Source: Comamonadaceae bacterium
Lineage (GTDB): Bacteria; Pseudomonadota; Gammaproteobacteria; Burkholderiales; Burkholderiaceae_C
Reading direction: 5' to 3'
Assembly: GCA_947447985.1 (NCBI GenBank)
Contig: CANFLX010000017.1
Coordinates: 1 to 48,887 of the forward strand
DNA length: 48,887 nucleotides
Below the pieces are notes generated by a model. The model was not told the origin of the DNA. It saw only the letters and a list, made by a program, of their open reading frames with translations, and made no database searches. Positions 33,390 through 42,149 of this stretch are shown here, piece after piece. A program made the position numbers and the translations under genes. The first letter of the stretch is position 1. The number at the start of each line of letters is the position of its first letter.

Positions 33390-34355
33390 ATGAGCGCACC
33401 CTCTTACGCGATCCCCGGCAGCGCCGCGCCTGTGGCCGACCGCCGCACGCCCGGCGCGGCTGACGAGCCGCGGGAAGACCGCACCGCCGGCGCACGTTCC
33501 GTGGCCGAGGTGTTGGAGGGCTCTCAGGTGGAATCAGTGTTGCAAGAGTTGGACCGCGATTTGATCGGCCTGGTGCCGGTCAAAGCGCGTATCCACGATA
33601 TTGCCGCCCTGCTGGTGATAGACAAATTGCGGGTCAATTTGGGGCTGACCAGCCAGGCGCCCAGCTTGCACATGTGCTTTAGCGGCAACCCTGGCACTGG
33701 CAAGACCACGGTGGCTAATCGCATGGCGCAAATCCTCCACCGCCTGGGCTTTGTTCGCAAAGGCCATCTGGTGTCGGTAACACGCGACGATCTGGTGGGG
33801 CAGTACATCGGGCACACCGCACCGAAAACCAAAGAGGTCCTCAAGCGCGCCATGGGTGGTGTGCTGTTTATCGACGAAGCCTATTACCTGTACCGCCCCG
33901 AGAACGAGCGCGACTACGGACAGGAAGCCATCGAAATACTGCTGCAGGTGATGGAAAACCAGCGCGACGACCTGGTGGTGATTTTGGCGGGCTACAAAGA
34001 CCGCATGGACACGTTTTTTCAGTCCAACCCCGGCATGAGTTCGCGCATTGCCCACCATTTGGACTTTCCCGACTATGCGGTCGACGAGTTGCTGCACATT
34101 GCCGACTTGACACTGGCGACGCAAAACTACCGGTTTGGCGCTGGGGCAAAAGAGGCTTTTCAGCAGTACCTGGGCCTGCGCGTGCAACAGCCACATTTCG
34201 CCAATGCCCGCAGCGTGCGCAACGCCTTGGACCGCGCGCGCCTGCGCCAGGCCAGTCGCTTGTTTGCAGACCGCCAGCGTGTGCTGAATGCCGACGACCT
34301 CACGACCATCGAAGTGGCTGACATCCGTGGCAGCCGCGTCTTTCAAAAATCCTAA
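33390..34355 (+). CDS. cbbX: Red-type RuBisCO activase
   Basis: A 321-residue AAA+ protein that pulls on the C-terminus of red-type RbcL to release inhibitory sugar phosphates, with RuBP and ATP as effectors. Walker A is GNPGTGKT (99-106) and Walker B is [12 protein letters not shown]; the pore and sensor region [14 protein letters not shown] follows. It directly follows cbbS, the standard place for CbbX. Confidence 0.96.
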   Translation: MSAPSYAIPGSAAPVADRRTPGAADEPREDRTAGARSVAEVLEGSQVESVLQELDRDLIGLVPVKARIHDIAALLVIDKLRVNLGLTSQAPSLHMCFSGNPGTGKTTVANRMAQILHRLGFVRKGHLVSVTRDDLVGQYIGHTAPKTKEVLKRAMGGVLFIDEAYYLYRPENERDYGQEAIEILLQVMENQRDDLVVILAGYKDRMDTFFQSNPGMSSRIAHHLDFPDYAVDELLHIADLTLATQNYRFGAGAKEAFQQYLGLRVQQPHFANARSVRNALDRARLRQASRLFADRQRVLNADDLTTIEVADIRGSRVFQKS

Positions 34356-34371
34356 CGCCAAGGACCCCGCC

Positions 34372-35085
34372 ATGCTTCAAGCTCTGATTTTTGATGTGGA
34401 CGGCACCCTGGCCGATACCGAGGCTGCGCACCGCGCTGCCTTCAACCACGCTTTTGCCGAGGAGGGCTTGGACTGGGATTGGGACGAGCCGCTTTACACC
34501 CAATTGCTGGACATTTCCGGGGGCAAGGAGCGTATTGCGCACTATTGGAAGCACACACGCAGCGATATCGTGGGCATTGACGCCCACGCCCTGCAGGACA
34601 CCATCGCGCGATTGCACGAGCTCAAAACCGCCGCGTACGAAGGCATGGTCAATGACGGGCTCGTGGCGCTGCGACCGGGTGTGCTGGCGCTGATAGAGTC
34701 CGCCCACGCCCAAGGATTGAGTTTGGCCATTGCCACCACCACGTCGCCGGTCAATATCGCAAGTCTCCTGCGAAAAGCGATTGGACCGTACTGGCGAAGC
34801 CTTTTCGACGTGGTGGAAGACGCCTCCACGGCCCCCGTGAAAAAACCCAACCCCCAGGTCTACCGGCAAACCTTGCAACGGATGGGTGTGGCGGCCCAGC
34901 GCTGCCTGGCGTTTGAGGACTCTTCCAATGGCCTCCAAGCGGCAGTGGCCGCAGGGCTGGCGACGGTCATTACGCCCACGCATTTCACCGCGCACCATGA
35001 TTTCTCTGCCGCAATGCGTGTGTTGCCTGACCTGGGCTCCACCTCGGTGGCCGATCTGCGGATTTGGCATAGCCAGGTTCGCTAA
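34372..35085 (+). CDS. cbbY: CbbY-type HAD phosphatase
   Basis: A 237-residue HAD-superfamily phosphatase. The nucleophile motif is FDVDGTLADTEAAHR (Asp9), motif II includes ATTTSP, motif III is KKPNPQVY and motif IV is FEDSSNG. In red-type RuBisCO systems CbbY dephosphorylates xylulose-1,5-bisphosphate, an inhibitor made by RuBisCO. The start at 34372 is 16 nt after cbbX; an upstream frame lies inside cbbX. Confidence 0.92.
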   Translation: MLQALIFDVDGTLADTEAAHRAAFNHAFAEEGLDWDWDEPLYTQLLDISGGKERIAHYWKHTRSDIVGIDAHALQDTIARLHELKTAAYEGMVNDGLVALRPGVLALIESAHAQGLSLAIATTTSPVNIASLLRKAIGPYWRSLFDVVEDASTAPVKKPNPQVYRQTLQRMGVAAQRCLAFEDSSNGLQAAVAAGLATVITPTHFTAHHDFSAAMRVLPDLGSTSVADLRIWHSQVR

Positions 35086-35108
35086 CTTTGAGTGACTGAA
35101 AGAACGAT

Positions 35109-36200
35109 ATGCCTCTGTCCACCCGATCCCAGCATTCGACCCTGACCCAGTTTTTGATCGAGGAGCGCCGCAGATTTCCCGATGCCAGCGGTGACTTCAA
35201 TGCCCTGATTCTGGATATCGCGCTGGCCTGCAAAGCCATTGCCCGCGGCGTCGCTTTCGGCGAACTGGGTCAGGTTTTGGGTGACCACCGCGCCGGCGAA
35301 ACGGGAACCGTCAACGTGCAAGGGGAGACGCAAAAAACCTTGGACGTGCTGAGCAATCAGGCCTTTATCCGGCGCACCGAATGGGCGGGTAATTTGGCGG
35401 GCATGGCTTCCGAGGAAATGGACGATCCCTACCAGATCCCTGCCAAATACCCGCGGGGCAAGTACTTGCTGGTTTTCGATCCTCTGGACGGCTCGAGCAA
35501 TATCGATGTCAATGTTTCGGTTGGCAGTATTTTTTCTGTATTGCGAGGGCCCGAGGACGGTCGCGATGTTCAGGAGTCTGACTTCCTTCAAAGCGGCAAT
35601 CGCCAGGTCGCTGCCGGCTACGCCATTTATGGCCCCAGCACCATGCTGGTCTTGACCTTGGGCAATGGGGTGCAAGGCTTTACGCTGGACCCCAACCTGG
35701 GCGAGTTCATGCTGACGCACCGCGACATACGCATCGCGCCGGCAACGCAAGAATTTGCGATCAACGCGTCCAACAGCCGGTTTTGGCAGGCCCCTGTCAA
35801 ACGCTATGTGGACGAATGCCTGGCGGGCAAGCCCGGGCCGCGCGGCAAAGACTTCAATATGCGGTGGATCGCCAGCATGGTGGCTGAGGCCCACCGCATC
35901 CTGATGCGGGGCGGCGTGTTCATGTACCCGCGCGATACCAAAGACCCCAGCAAAGCAGGGCGCTTGCGCCTGCTGTACGAGGCCAACCCCATTGGCATGA
36001 TCATGGAGCAAGCGGGCGGACGGGCCAGTACCGGCGAGATGCCCATGCTCGAGGTGGTGCCTACCGCATTGCACCAGCGCATCGGTCTGGTGTTTGGCTC
36101 CCGCGATGAAGTCGAACGCATCGAGCGATACCACCGCGAGCCAGCCCAAACCGAAGAACACAACCCCTTGTTTGCCGAGCGAAGCCTGTTCCGGTATTGA
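35109..36200 (+). CDS. cbbF: Fructose-1,6-bisphosphatase, class I, Calvin-cycle copy
   Basis: A 363-residue class I FBPase. The metal and phosphatase motif [17 protein letters not shown] is present, with the preceding ASEEMDD, and [19 protein letters not shown] near the substrate site. It is embedded between cbbY and cbbP, so it serves the Calvin cycle. A second class I FBPase is encoded at 45092-46108; it is the likely gluconeogenic copy. Confidence 0.95.
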   Translation: MPLSTRSQHSTLTQFLIEERRRFPDASGDFNALILDIALACKAIARGVAFGELGQVLGDHRAGETGTVNVQGETQKTLDVLSNQAFIRRTEWAGNLAGMASEEMDDPYQIPAKYPRGKYLLVFDPLDGSSNIDVNVSVGSIFSVLRGPEDGRDVQESDFLQSGNRQVAAGYAIYGPSTMLVLTLGNGVQGFTLDPNLGEFMLTHRDIRIAPATQEFAINASNSRFWQAPVKRYVDECLAGKPGPRGKDFNMRWIASMVAEAHRILMRGGVFMYPRDTKDPSKAGRLRLLYEANPIGMIMEQAGGRASTGEMPMLEVVPTALHQRIGLVFGSRDEVERIERYHREPAQTEEHNPLFAERSLFRY

Positions 36201-36224
36201 TGACCCTTGAGTTACGGAGACCCC

Positions 36225-37100
36225 ATGTCAGAAAAACATCCCATCATCGCGATTACCGGCTCCAGCGGCGCCGGCACCACCTCGGTCACGCGCACCTTTG
36301 AAAATATTTTCCGGCGCGAAGGCGTTCAGGCGGCCATCATTGAAGGCGACAGCTTCCATCGCTATGACCGCACCGAAATGAAGCTGCGTCTGGCCGAGGC
36401 AGAGGCGCAAGGGAATAAAAACTTCAGCCACTTTGGCCCTGAGAACAACCTCTTTTCTGAACTGGAGGCCTTGTTTGCCAATTACGCCCACACCGGCACA
36501 GGCAAGCAACGCAAATACCTGCACGACCACGAAGAGGCGGCACCCTTCGGGCAAGAGCCCGGCACGTTTACGCCTTGGCAAGACGTGCCTGCTGGCACCG
36601 ATTTGCTGTTTTACGAAGGCTTGCATGGCGCGGTGGTCACGCCTGAAATCAATATCGCGAAACATCCGGATTTGCTGATCGGTGTGGTGCCTGTGATCAA
36701 CCTGGAGTGGATTCAAAAGCTGTGGCGCGACAAGTCCAAGCGCGGCTACAGCACGGAGGCCGTCACCGATACCATCCTGCGTCGCATGCCCGACTATGTG
36801 AACTACATCTGCCCCCAGTTTGTGCACACCCATGTCAACTTCCAACGGGTGCCCATGGTCGACACCAGCAACCCGTTTACCTCCCGCGACATTCCCTCGC
36901 CGGATGAAAGCATGGTGGTCATTCGCTTTGCCAAGCCCAAGGGCATTGATTTTCAGTACCTGCGCAGCATGATTGATGGCAGCTTCATGAGCCGAGCCAA
37001 CACCATTGTGGTGCCGGGTGGAAAAATGGAACTGGCCATGCAGCTGATCTTTACGCCTTTCATTTGGCGCATGATGGAGCGCAAAAAGCGTGCGCTATGA
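36225..37100 (+). CDS. cbbP: Phosphoribulokinase
   Basis: A 291-residue proteobacterial-type phosphoribulokinase, making RuBP from ribulose 5-phosphate and ATP. The P-loop is GSSGAGTTS (12-20) and other family motifs are EGDSFHRYDRTEMK, FYEGLHGAVV and NLEWIQKLWRDKSKRGYS. ACGGAGACC precedes the ATG at 36225. The last bases overlap the next gene by 4 nt. Confidence 0.96.
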   Translation: MSEKHPIIAITGSSGAGTTSVTRTFENIFRREGVQAAIIEGDSFHRYDRTEMKLRLAEAEAQGNKNFSHFGPENNLFSELEALFANYAHTGTGKQRKYLHDHEEAAPFGQEPGTFTPWQDVPAGTDLLFYEGLHGAVVTPEINIAKHPDLLIGVVPVINLEWIQKLWRDKSKRGYSTEAVTDTILRRMPDYVNYICPQFVHTHVNFQRVPMVDTSNPFTSRDIPSPDESMVVIRFAKPKGIDFQYLRSMIDGSFMSRANTIVVPGGKMELAMQLIFTPFIWRMMERKKRAL

Positions 37101-37774
37101 GGCCCTTCGATCTTGTTCTCTTTGATTTGGATGGCACGCTGGTTGAAACGGCGCCTGAAATTTGCGACGCCGTGAACGACACCTTGGCAGAACTGGGCCT
37201 GAACCAGGTGACCCAAGGGCAAGTGAATGACTGGATTGGCCATGGCACCTTGGAGTTGCTGATTCAGGCCTTGGCCGATGTGCAAAAGGTGCCAGAGCAC
37301 GAGGTGCGCCATTCGCCCCAGCTCAAGGTGCAGGCCGCTGTTTTTCAGACGCACTACCGTGCACGCTGCGGCACGCGCAGCCACTGTTATCCCCATGTCC
37401 TGGCCGCGTTGCAGCACTTGAAAGAGCAGGGGGTCCGCCTGGGCGTGGTCACCAACAAAGAGGGCAGCTATACCCGGACCGTGCTGGACGCCCATGGCCT
37501 GACGCAGCTGCTGGATCGCATCGTCAGCGGAGACACGCTTCCCAACAAAAAGCCCAAGCCCGATGGCGTGCAAGATTGCATGTTGAAGCTGGGTGTGGGC
37601 CCCCAGAAAACACTGTTTGTTGGGGACTCGAGCATCGACATTGCGACTGCGCGTGCAGCGGGTGTGGCGGTCTGGGCGGTGCCGTATGGCTACAACATGG
37701 GCCAGCACATTGCCGACAGCCTGCCAGACCGGTTGATCCCCGACTTCGGCGTGTTCTTGGAATGGACTGCCTGA
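37097..37774 (+). CDS. cbbZ: Phosphoglycolate phosphatase
   Basis: A 225-residue HAD phosphatase that removes the RuBisCO oxygenase product 2-phosphoglycolate. Motifs are FDLDGTLVETAPEI (nucleophile Asp11), GVVTNK, KPKPDG and FVGDSSIDIATARAAG. The ATG overlaps the cbbP stop (ATGA). It ends the cbb run; no transketolase, aldolase or GAPDH gene follows here. Confidence 0.94.
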   Translation: MRPFDLVLFDLDGTLVETAPEICDAVNDTLAELGLNQVTQGQVNDWIGHGTLELLIQALADVQKVPEHEVRHSPQLKVQAAVFQTHYRARCGTRSHCYPHVLAALQHLKEQGVRLGVVTNKEGSYTRTVLDAHGLTQLLDRIVSGDTLPNKKPKPDGVQDCMLKLGVGPQKTLFVGDSSIDIATARAAGVAVWAVPYGYNMGQHIADSLPDRLIPDFGVFLEWTA

Positions 37775-37786
37775 AGCCTTGCGCCG

Positions 37787-38815
37787 CTAAAAAACGGCGT
37801 GGTCTCCGCGCTCTGGAGCCTTCTCTCCCGTCGCCCACGCTTCATAGGCACTCAACAAGGTCTGCGTGCCGTGGCTCGGAGTCTTGTCTTCGTCGTACCG
37901 GTTCGCTTCGGCATCCCATACCAGCATGGATTCGGTCGCGTAGTAGCGCCCGATGCGGGCCAGTTCCGCTTTGTCGGAAAGGCGAGGTAGCAGTTGCCCC
38001 GCGAGGCTCAAGACGCCAACGATGAGGTCCATGAGCCCGAGCGGAACCCGCCTGAAGCGCGGCGCCTTGCCCAAAACCTGAAACAGGTACTGACCTTGCT
38101 GGAGAGGGGTGATGGCAGGGCCCGGGCCGCCAATCGGCAGTATGCGGTTGTGCCGCAAGGGTTCCGTTAAGCAGCCCACCAGGTAGTCCGCCAAATCGTC
38201 ATCGCTGATGGGTTTGCAGGCGGTGAGCTGGCCGTCACCGAACAGCAAAAAGGGTTTTCCGTTTTTGACGCGTTCCAGTTGACCGGACAGTGATTTGAAA
38301 AAAGCGGTCGGTCTGACGATAGAAAACACAAGACCCGACTGCATCAACGCTTCTTCAAATGCCAACTTGGCCCGTTGGAATTCCAGCATCGGCTTTTGCA
38401 CACAAATGGCTGACAGCAATACAAACTGCTGCGCACCCGCAGCCTGCGCTGCTTGCAAGGCCACCAGGTTCGCTTGGTAGTCCACGCGCCACGCATCCTT
38501 GGGGTTCCCGGTGCGCGAGGCCATGCAGGAGATCACGGCGTCAAACTTTTCATTTTTCAGGGCACCACGGCTTAGGCGTTCAGCGTCGGTCAGCTCGCCA
38601 TAGCGCAGGGTGGTGCCGGCCAAAGAATTCAACTGCTGCTCCGGGGGCGTCGGGCCGGTCGCGCCTGATCGGGGCCGCAACAGGCAGACCACGTCATACC
38701 CGTGGTGGCTGAGTAAGCCCGCCGTTGCCCAGCCGATGGTTCCTGTCGCGCCCAGCAGCAGGATGCGTTGCGGTCGATGCACGGCCGTGGGCGCTGCTGG
38801 TTCAGGCGGCTGCAT
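37787..38815 (-). CDS. bciA: Divinyl (proto)chlorophyllide 8-vinyl reductase, BciA type
   Basis: A 342-residue NAD(P)-binding protein of the extended or atypical SDR class. It has the cofactor loop LLLGATGTIGWATAGLL (about 19-35), the conserved YQANLVALQAAQAAG and KLAFEEALMQSG, and the FGDGQLTACKPISDDDLADY region. This pattern is that of BciA, which reduces the C8 vinyl group of chlorophyll precursors with NADPH. It converges with cbbZ and abuts tspO (no spacer). A gap of 12 nt separates it from cbbZ. Confidence 0.9.
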   Translation of the reverse strand: MQPPEPAAPTAVHRPQRILLLGATGTIGWATAGLLSHHGYDVVCLLRPRSGATGPTPPEQQLNSLAGTTLRYGELTDAERLSRGALKNEKFDAVISCMASRTGNPKDAWRVDYQANLVALQAAQAAGAQQFVLLSAICVQKPMLEFQRAKLAFEEALMQSGLVFSIVRPTAFFKSLSGQLERVKNGKPFLLFGDGQLTACKPISDDDLADYLVGCLTEPLRHNRILPIGGPGPAITPLQQGQYLFQVLGKAPRFRRVPLGLMDLIVGVLSLAGQLLPRLSDKAELARIGRYYATESMLVWDAEANRYDEDKTPSHGTQTLLSAYEAWATGEKAPERGDHAVF

Positions 38816-39301
38816 CTAGAAAAAAGGGCCGTTGAGCTCGATCGTGGCGGCGTTCAAGAATCCGGCCGTCGTCACCCACGCCAAGTAGGGTAGCAACATC
38901 AGGCTGGCCGATTTGGAGATGCGCCACAGGCCCAGAATCAAGAAAACGATGGAAAGCCACAAGGCAATCAACTCCACCAAGGCCCAATCAGGCCGATGCT
39001 GATGAAAGTAAAGCCAGCTCCAATAAATATTGAGCAGCCCGTTGGTCGCAAACAACACGGAAATCCGGATTTTTTGGGCCGGGCCGCTGGCGTTTTGCCA
39101 AGCAGTCCATCCACTCAAGGCGCAGAGCGAAAAAATCAAAGACCAGATGATTCCAAATGCCGCATCTGGCGGTTTCCAGGGGGGCTGGCGCAAGGCTTGG
39201 TACCAAGGGCCGAGGTCGGTAAGAGAGGCGCCGATGCCCGAGACCAGGAAGCTGCATGCAAAGGCCAACACCAAGCCCGACATTCGTTTCGAAATTTTCA
39301 T
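38816..39301 (-). CDS. tspO: TspO/MBR-family tryptophan-rich sensory protein
   Basis: A 161-residue five-helix membrane protein. The signatures WYQALRQPPWKPPDAAFGIIW and NIYWSWLYFHQHRPDWALVE are typical; W and P residues of the porphyrin-binding pocket are kept. In Rhodobacter, TspO lowers photosynthesis gene expression under oxygen through tetrapyrrole export or signalling. The stop is directly next to the bciA start, so the two are likely co-transcribed. Confidence 0.93.
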   Translation of the reverse strand: MKISKRMSGLVLAFACSFLVSGIGASLTDLGPWYQALRQPPWKPPDAAFGIIWSLIFSLCALSGWTAWQNASGPAQKIRISVLFATNGLLNIYWSWLYFHQHRPDWALVELIALWLSIVFLILGLWRISKSASLMLLPYLAWVTTAGFLNAATIELNGPFF

Positions 39302-39343
39302 GGAAGTGCTCGCTGTTCAAGTGTTTTGCGGCAGGACGGGGCC

Positions 39344-40672
39344 TTACATGTCCTTCAGCCGCGAATGGATGTGCTGCGTCGTTCGCCAGGTACCCAGCAA
39401 CACCACCGGGGTGCACAGACCGGCGATCAGCTCGGCGTTGATATGCGCTCCCCCCGCATTCGCTGCCTTGCCCAGGAAAAGAATCAGACTCACCACGTAA
39501 TACGTAATGGCTGCAATGGACAGACCTTCAACCGTTGCCTGGAGTTTGAGCTGCAATGCTTGACCCCGGGTGAGTTTTTCCAGCAATTGCTGGTTATCCG
39601 ATTCCACCGCAATTTCCACGCGGGTTCGCAGCAAGGCACTGGCTCGGGCGACGCGTTCTGCCAAAGCCGCCAATCGGTCCGAGGTGGCGTTGACCGTGGC
39701 CATGGCGGGTGCCAATCGCCGCTGCATAAACTCACCCACGGTTTGCATGCCAGACAAGGGTTCTTCGCGCATTTCGGCAATACGTTCTCGCACAATCGCA
39801 TCGTAGGCGCGTGCAGCCGAAAACCGGAAGCTGTGGACCGCCGTTGTGCTTTCGACCTGGGCAGCCAGACTGGCCAGGTCGTTCAGAAGCACCTCATCGC
39901 TGTCCACCTTCTTTTCCAGTCGGTTGGTAATGTCCACCAGTTGCACCTCGGTCTTTGCGAGCTTGATGGTGAGTTGCTTCGCCAAAGGCAAACTGAGCAT
40001 GGACATGACACGGTAGGTCTCCAACTCCAGCAAGCGTTGGGCAATTCGTCCGGCGCGGTTCTCGGACGTTTCGGGGGCCGCCAGCACCAGAATGCGCTCA
40101 AACCCATCCGGAGCCACTTTGAGCGTCGTCATCACGTGTGAGTGCGATTGCCCCCCAGACGTGCGTCCCATCTTGGCGCCAATGACGGTTCCTTCGCCCA
40201 ACCACCGTTTGGCTTGGGCAAACGCATCCGGGTCGTCCATTCCCTGGTTGAACATGCCCAGATGAATGGCGGTAATCGTTCTGCCCGGAATGTTGCGCAA
40301 CCAGTCTGTGCCCGTGGCGACGTGTGAACCGAGTTCAGGCAGGTCGCTGCCAAACGCAGCGTGTGACGGCAGTGCTTGAACAACCGTGTATCGCGTGAAC
40401 TCGGAGTGCCGCTCCCAAATCACTTTGTACCCATTGCACCGGATCTGCAAGAAATTGCCCCGCATCGATTCGAGGTTCAATGGGTTGTGTGATGGCAGTT
40501 GCTGGAGATGGGCAAACTCATCTGCCAGGCTGATCTCGGAGTTCAATACCGCCACATACACCAGCAATGCCGGCAGCCCGAACGTCGCCGAGGGTCGGGT
40601 ATGAATCTCGTTGTGGAGCACCAACCTCTGCGCGTCATCGGCGGGAATGTAGCGCGACGTCGAATCGTTCAT
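39344..40672 (-). CDS. DUF3422 membrane-anchored protein of unknown function
   Basis: A 442-residue protein of the DUF3422 type. The N-terminal part contains HNEIHTRP, the family hallmark, and a central helical region (about 230-380) is probably coiled coil. Two membrane helices lie at about 380-425. The gene starts 14 nt after the tRNA terminator hairpin, with CGGAGAG as the Shine-Dalgarno, so it must be read through from upstream or have its promoter within the tRNA region. Function is unknown. Confidence 0.85.
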   Translation of the reverse strand: MNDSTSRYIPADDAQRLVLHNEIHTRPSATFGLPALLVYVAVLNSEISLADEFAHLQQLPSHNPLNLESMRGNFLQIRCNGYKVIWERHSEFTRYTVVQALPSHAAFGSDLPELGSHVATGTDWLRNIPGRTITAIHLGMFNQGMDDPDAFAQAKRWLGEGTVIGAKMGRTSGGQSHSHVMTTLKVAPDGFERILVLAAPETSENRAGRIAQRLLELETYRVMSMLSLPLAKQLTIKLAKTEVQLVDITNRLEKKVDSDEVLLNDLASLAAQVESTTAVHSFRFSAARAYDAIVRERIAEMREEPLSGMQTVGEFMQRRLAPAMATVNATSDRLAALAERVARASALLRTRVEIAVESDNQQLLEKLTRGQALQLKLQATVEGLSIAAITYYVVSLILFLGKAANAGGAHINAELIAGLCTPVVLLGTWRTTQHIHSRLKDM

Positions 40673-40685
40673 TCAGCTCTCCGAT

Positions 40686-40716
40686 AAAAAAGCCCTGCTC
40701 TTGTGAAGCAGGGCTT
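40686..40716 (-). terminator. Terminator downstream of tRNA-Thr
   Basis: Read on the minus strand, a perfect 10-bp stem (AAGCCCTGCT/AGCAGGGCTT) with a 7-nt loop runs into a T6 tract. It sits 15 nt after the CCA end of the tRNA and 13 nt before the DUF3422 start codon. Confidence 0.85.
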
Positions 40717-40731
40717 GATGGTCGATTTCTT

Positions 40732-40807
40732 TGGTGCCGGAGAGATGAATCGAACACCCGACCTTCTCATTACGAATGAGCTGCTCTACCGACTGAGCTA
40801 CACCGGC
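40732..40807 (-). tRNA. tRNA-Thr(CGT)
   Basis: A 76-nt tRNA with encoded CCA. On the minus strand the arms are GCCGGTG/CTCCGGC (acceptor), GCTC/GAGC (D), GCTCA/TGAGA with loop TTCGTAA (anticodon CGT, reading ACG) and GGGTG/CATCT with TTCGATT (T arm). One acceptor pair (6:67) is U-U. The 5' part lies in the left copy of the 47-bp repeat, so the gene was rebuilt when a mobile element inserted. Its original 5' half is at 45012-45053. Confidence 0.93.
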
Positions 40808-40812
40808 GCACC
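40766..40812. repeat. Left attachment site (47-bp direct repeat)
   Basis: Identical over 47 bp to 45012-45058. It contains tRNA positions 1 to about 42 plus five bases of 5' flank, so crossover probably took place in the anticodon-stem region, a usual target of tyrosine recombinases. Flanking bases differ at once on both sides (T versus A on the left, T versus G on the right). Confidence 0.92.
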
Positions 40813-40814
40813 TC

Positions 40815-40842
40815 TCGATAGCCAGCGTGTGGATGACTTCAA
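40815..40842 (-). promoter_or_regulatory. Element-borne promoter candidate for tRNA-Thr
   Basis: On the minus strand TTGAAG (40842-40837), 16 bp, TATCGA (40820-40815) lies just upstream of the restored tRNA. The stretch CGCTGGCTAT around the -10 box also occurs at the native promoter (45067-45076), as if the element carries upstream sequence taken from another tRNA-Thr locus. Confidence 0.45.
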
Positions 40843-40865
40843 GAGGCGACATTTTACCCCACAAC

Positions 40866-40882
40866 TGTGTAGAAATTGTGTA
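40866..40882. repeat. Left-end pair of TGTGTA repeats
   Basis: TGTGTA at 40866-40871 and 40877-40882, spaced 11 bp, about 55 bp inside the left 47-bp repeat. Same hexamer, orientation and spacing as at the right end. Confidence 0.5.
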
Positions 40883-40900
40883 AGCGCTGAGAAGGTGTTC

Positions 40901-40918
40901 GCTAGGCTTTTGCCTAGC
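40901..40918. other. Hairpin near the left end of the element
   Basis: A perfect 7-bp inverted repeat, GCTAGGC/GCCTAGC, surrounds TTTT. It is not followed by a T tract on either strand. It lies between the TGTGTA repeats and an inverted tRNA-derived fragment, so a role in recombination or replication of the element is possible. Confidence 0.5.
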
Positions 40919-41034
40919 TCACGAGTGTTCGATTCACCTCTCCAGACTTTCCTGCAAAGCACTGGGGGGAGGGGTTAACGAGGCCCTGTAACTTTTACAG
41001 CACCTGCTTCCGCTTACAAAAAAGAGAAATTGGA

Positions 41035-41277
41035 CTAATGCTCTGGTGCTAACAACTCCACGATAGTCACGTTTAGCCGATTCGCAAGCTTCAGTAGCGT
41101 CTCTATGCCCGGATTGCCAACCTCGCGTTCAATCTTGCTAACGACAGTCCTGTCCACACCAGCATCTAGAGCTAATCGTTCCTGTGCTACGCCCTTTTCA
41201 CTCCTGATACGTTTTAGGTTCCTTGCGAGGTCGTTCTTGACCTCCGCCATGGTGGTCTGTGGGTTCGTTGCGGACAT
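41035..41277 (-). CDS. XRE-family helix-turn-helix regulator
   Basis: An 80-residue protein that is nearly all HTH_3 domain: LARNLKRIRSEKGVAQERLA, then DAGVDRTVVSKIEREVGNP as the recognition helix region, then a short C-terminal helix. Such minimal XRE proteins control excision or copy number in small mobile elements. It is the first element gene from the left end and is divergent from the cargo genes starting at 41378, so the 100-nt spacer (41278-41377) likely holds promoters for both. Confidence 0.88.
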   Translation of the reverse strand: MSATNPQTTMAEVKNDLARNLKRIRSEKGVAQERLALDAGVDRTVVSKIEREVGNPGIETLLKLANRLNVTIVELLAPEH

Positions 41278-41377
41278 GCCGCTAGTCTTGTCCCTGTAGG
41301 CTCATAAATCCACGGCTTGACAGGCCACGGCTTTAAAGCAACAATTTGCTTTTTGTCACCAATCGGAAAAATTTTGT

Positions 41378-41575
41378 ATGTCTAAATTAAAATTGTTTTC
41401 TTTAGTTGTATTACTCCTTGTTTCAGCATTGGCAAGCGCTGGAACGCTTAAGAAATGTGAGGGGATTTCAACGTCGAATGGCTACAAATATGTCGGTACT
41501 TATTGTGTGGATTATGCGTGCACTTACGTAACAACAAGAGTATTCGACAGCTGGTGTCCTTATAGTATTGAATAA
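41378..41575 (+). CDS. Small exported protein with four cysteines
   Basis: A 65-residue protein with a clear signal peptide (KLKLFSLVVLLLVSALASA, likely cut after Ala21). The mature part has about 44 residues and four Cys (27, 43, 48 and 60), which could form two disulfides in the periplasm. I do not recognise the family. The region is A+T-rich. No strong Shine-Dalgarno is seen. Confidence 0.6.
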   Translation: MSKLKLFSLVVLLLVSALASAGTLKKCEGISTSNGYKYVGTYCVDYACTYVTTRVFDSWCPYSIE

Positions 41576-41699
41576 AACCAAATTAAATTAATATTTAATG
41601 ATGATAATTATTGGATTTGCTCGGATTTCGGCTGGCGAAGCGGATTGGTAAAAAATAAAGTTATCGCCTTAAAAATAAATATAAACAGGGGCTGGGAAT

Positions 41700-41912
41700 A
41701 TGTCTACATACGCCATTCGTATAAACCTTAATGAGGGAGCTGATATTGCTATGATGGCTGAAGCGCTTGATCTCTATATCAAACAATGTCGAAGTGACAT
41801 TGAACAGGGGAGGGAGCAGGAGGTATGGTCAAAACTCAAGGCCGCAGAGTATATTAAATCTGGCTTGTATTCAAATTTGGAGCAGACTAGTGGAAACAAC
41901 TTCTCTGTTTGA
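41700..41912 (+). CDS. Hypothetical 70-residue protein in the element
   Basis: A small acidic, mostly helical soluble protein without signal peptide or membrane helix (one Cys at about 30). The start follows GGGGCTGGGAAT. It ends 3 nt before the next gene, suggesting a small operon 41700-42457. No family recognised. Confidence 0.6.
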   Translation: MSTYAIRINLNEGADIAMMAEALDLYIKQCRSDIEQGREQEVWSKLKAAEYIKSGLYSNLEQTSGNNFSV

Positions 41913-41915
41913 AAA

Positions 41916-42149
41916 ATGCAAATGAAAATTAGCTCAATAACCCCTGTTTTACTGGCGTTACTTCTTCTTGCTCCCACTGCTGTACTCAGTGGCTCCCATA
42001 GCGTTAAAGGCTATATTAAAAAAGATGGCACTTATGTCGCACCTCACCAACAGACTAATCCCAACGAAACGCAGAGAGACAACTGGTCGAGTAAGCCTAA
42101 TGTAAATCCCTATACGGGAAAAGAAGGAACTAAGGCGCCTAAAAGATGA
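41916..42149 (+). CDS. Small secreted protein with GYIKKDGTYV and NPYTGK motifs
   Basis: A 77-residue protein with a signal peptide (about 25 residues), then GYIKKDGTYVAPHQQTNP and NWSSKPNVNPYTGKEGT. This short pattern is widespread in small proteobacterial exported proteins of unknown function. A second ATG two codons in (41922) is an alternative start. The stop overlaps the next start by 4 nt (ATGA). Confidence 0.75.
   Translation: MQMKISSITPVLLALLLLAPTAVLSGSHSVKGYIKKDGTYVAPHQQTNPNETQRDNWSSKPNVNPYTGKEGTKAPKR

Noticed and set aside
40808..41034. Possible small gene between the tRNA and the XRE gene
   Set aside because: No frame with a start signal and protein-like composition; the stretch holds promoter-like, repeat and hairpin elements instead.
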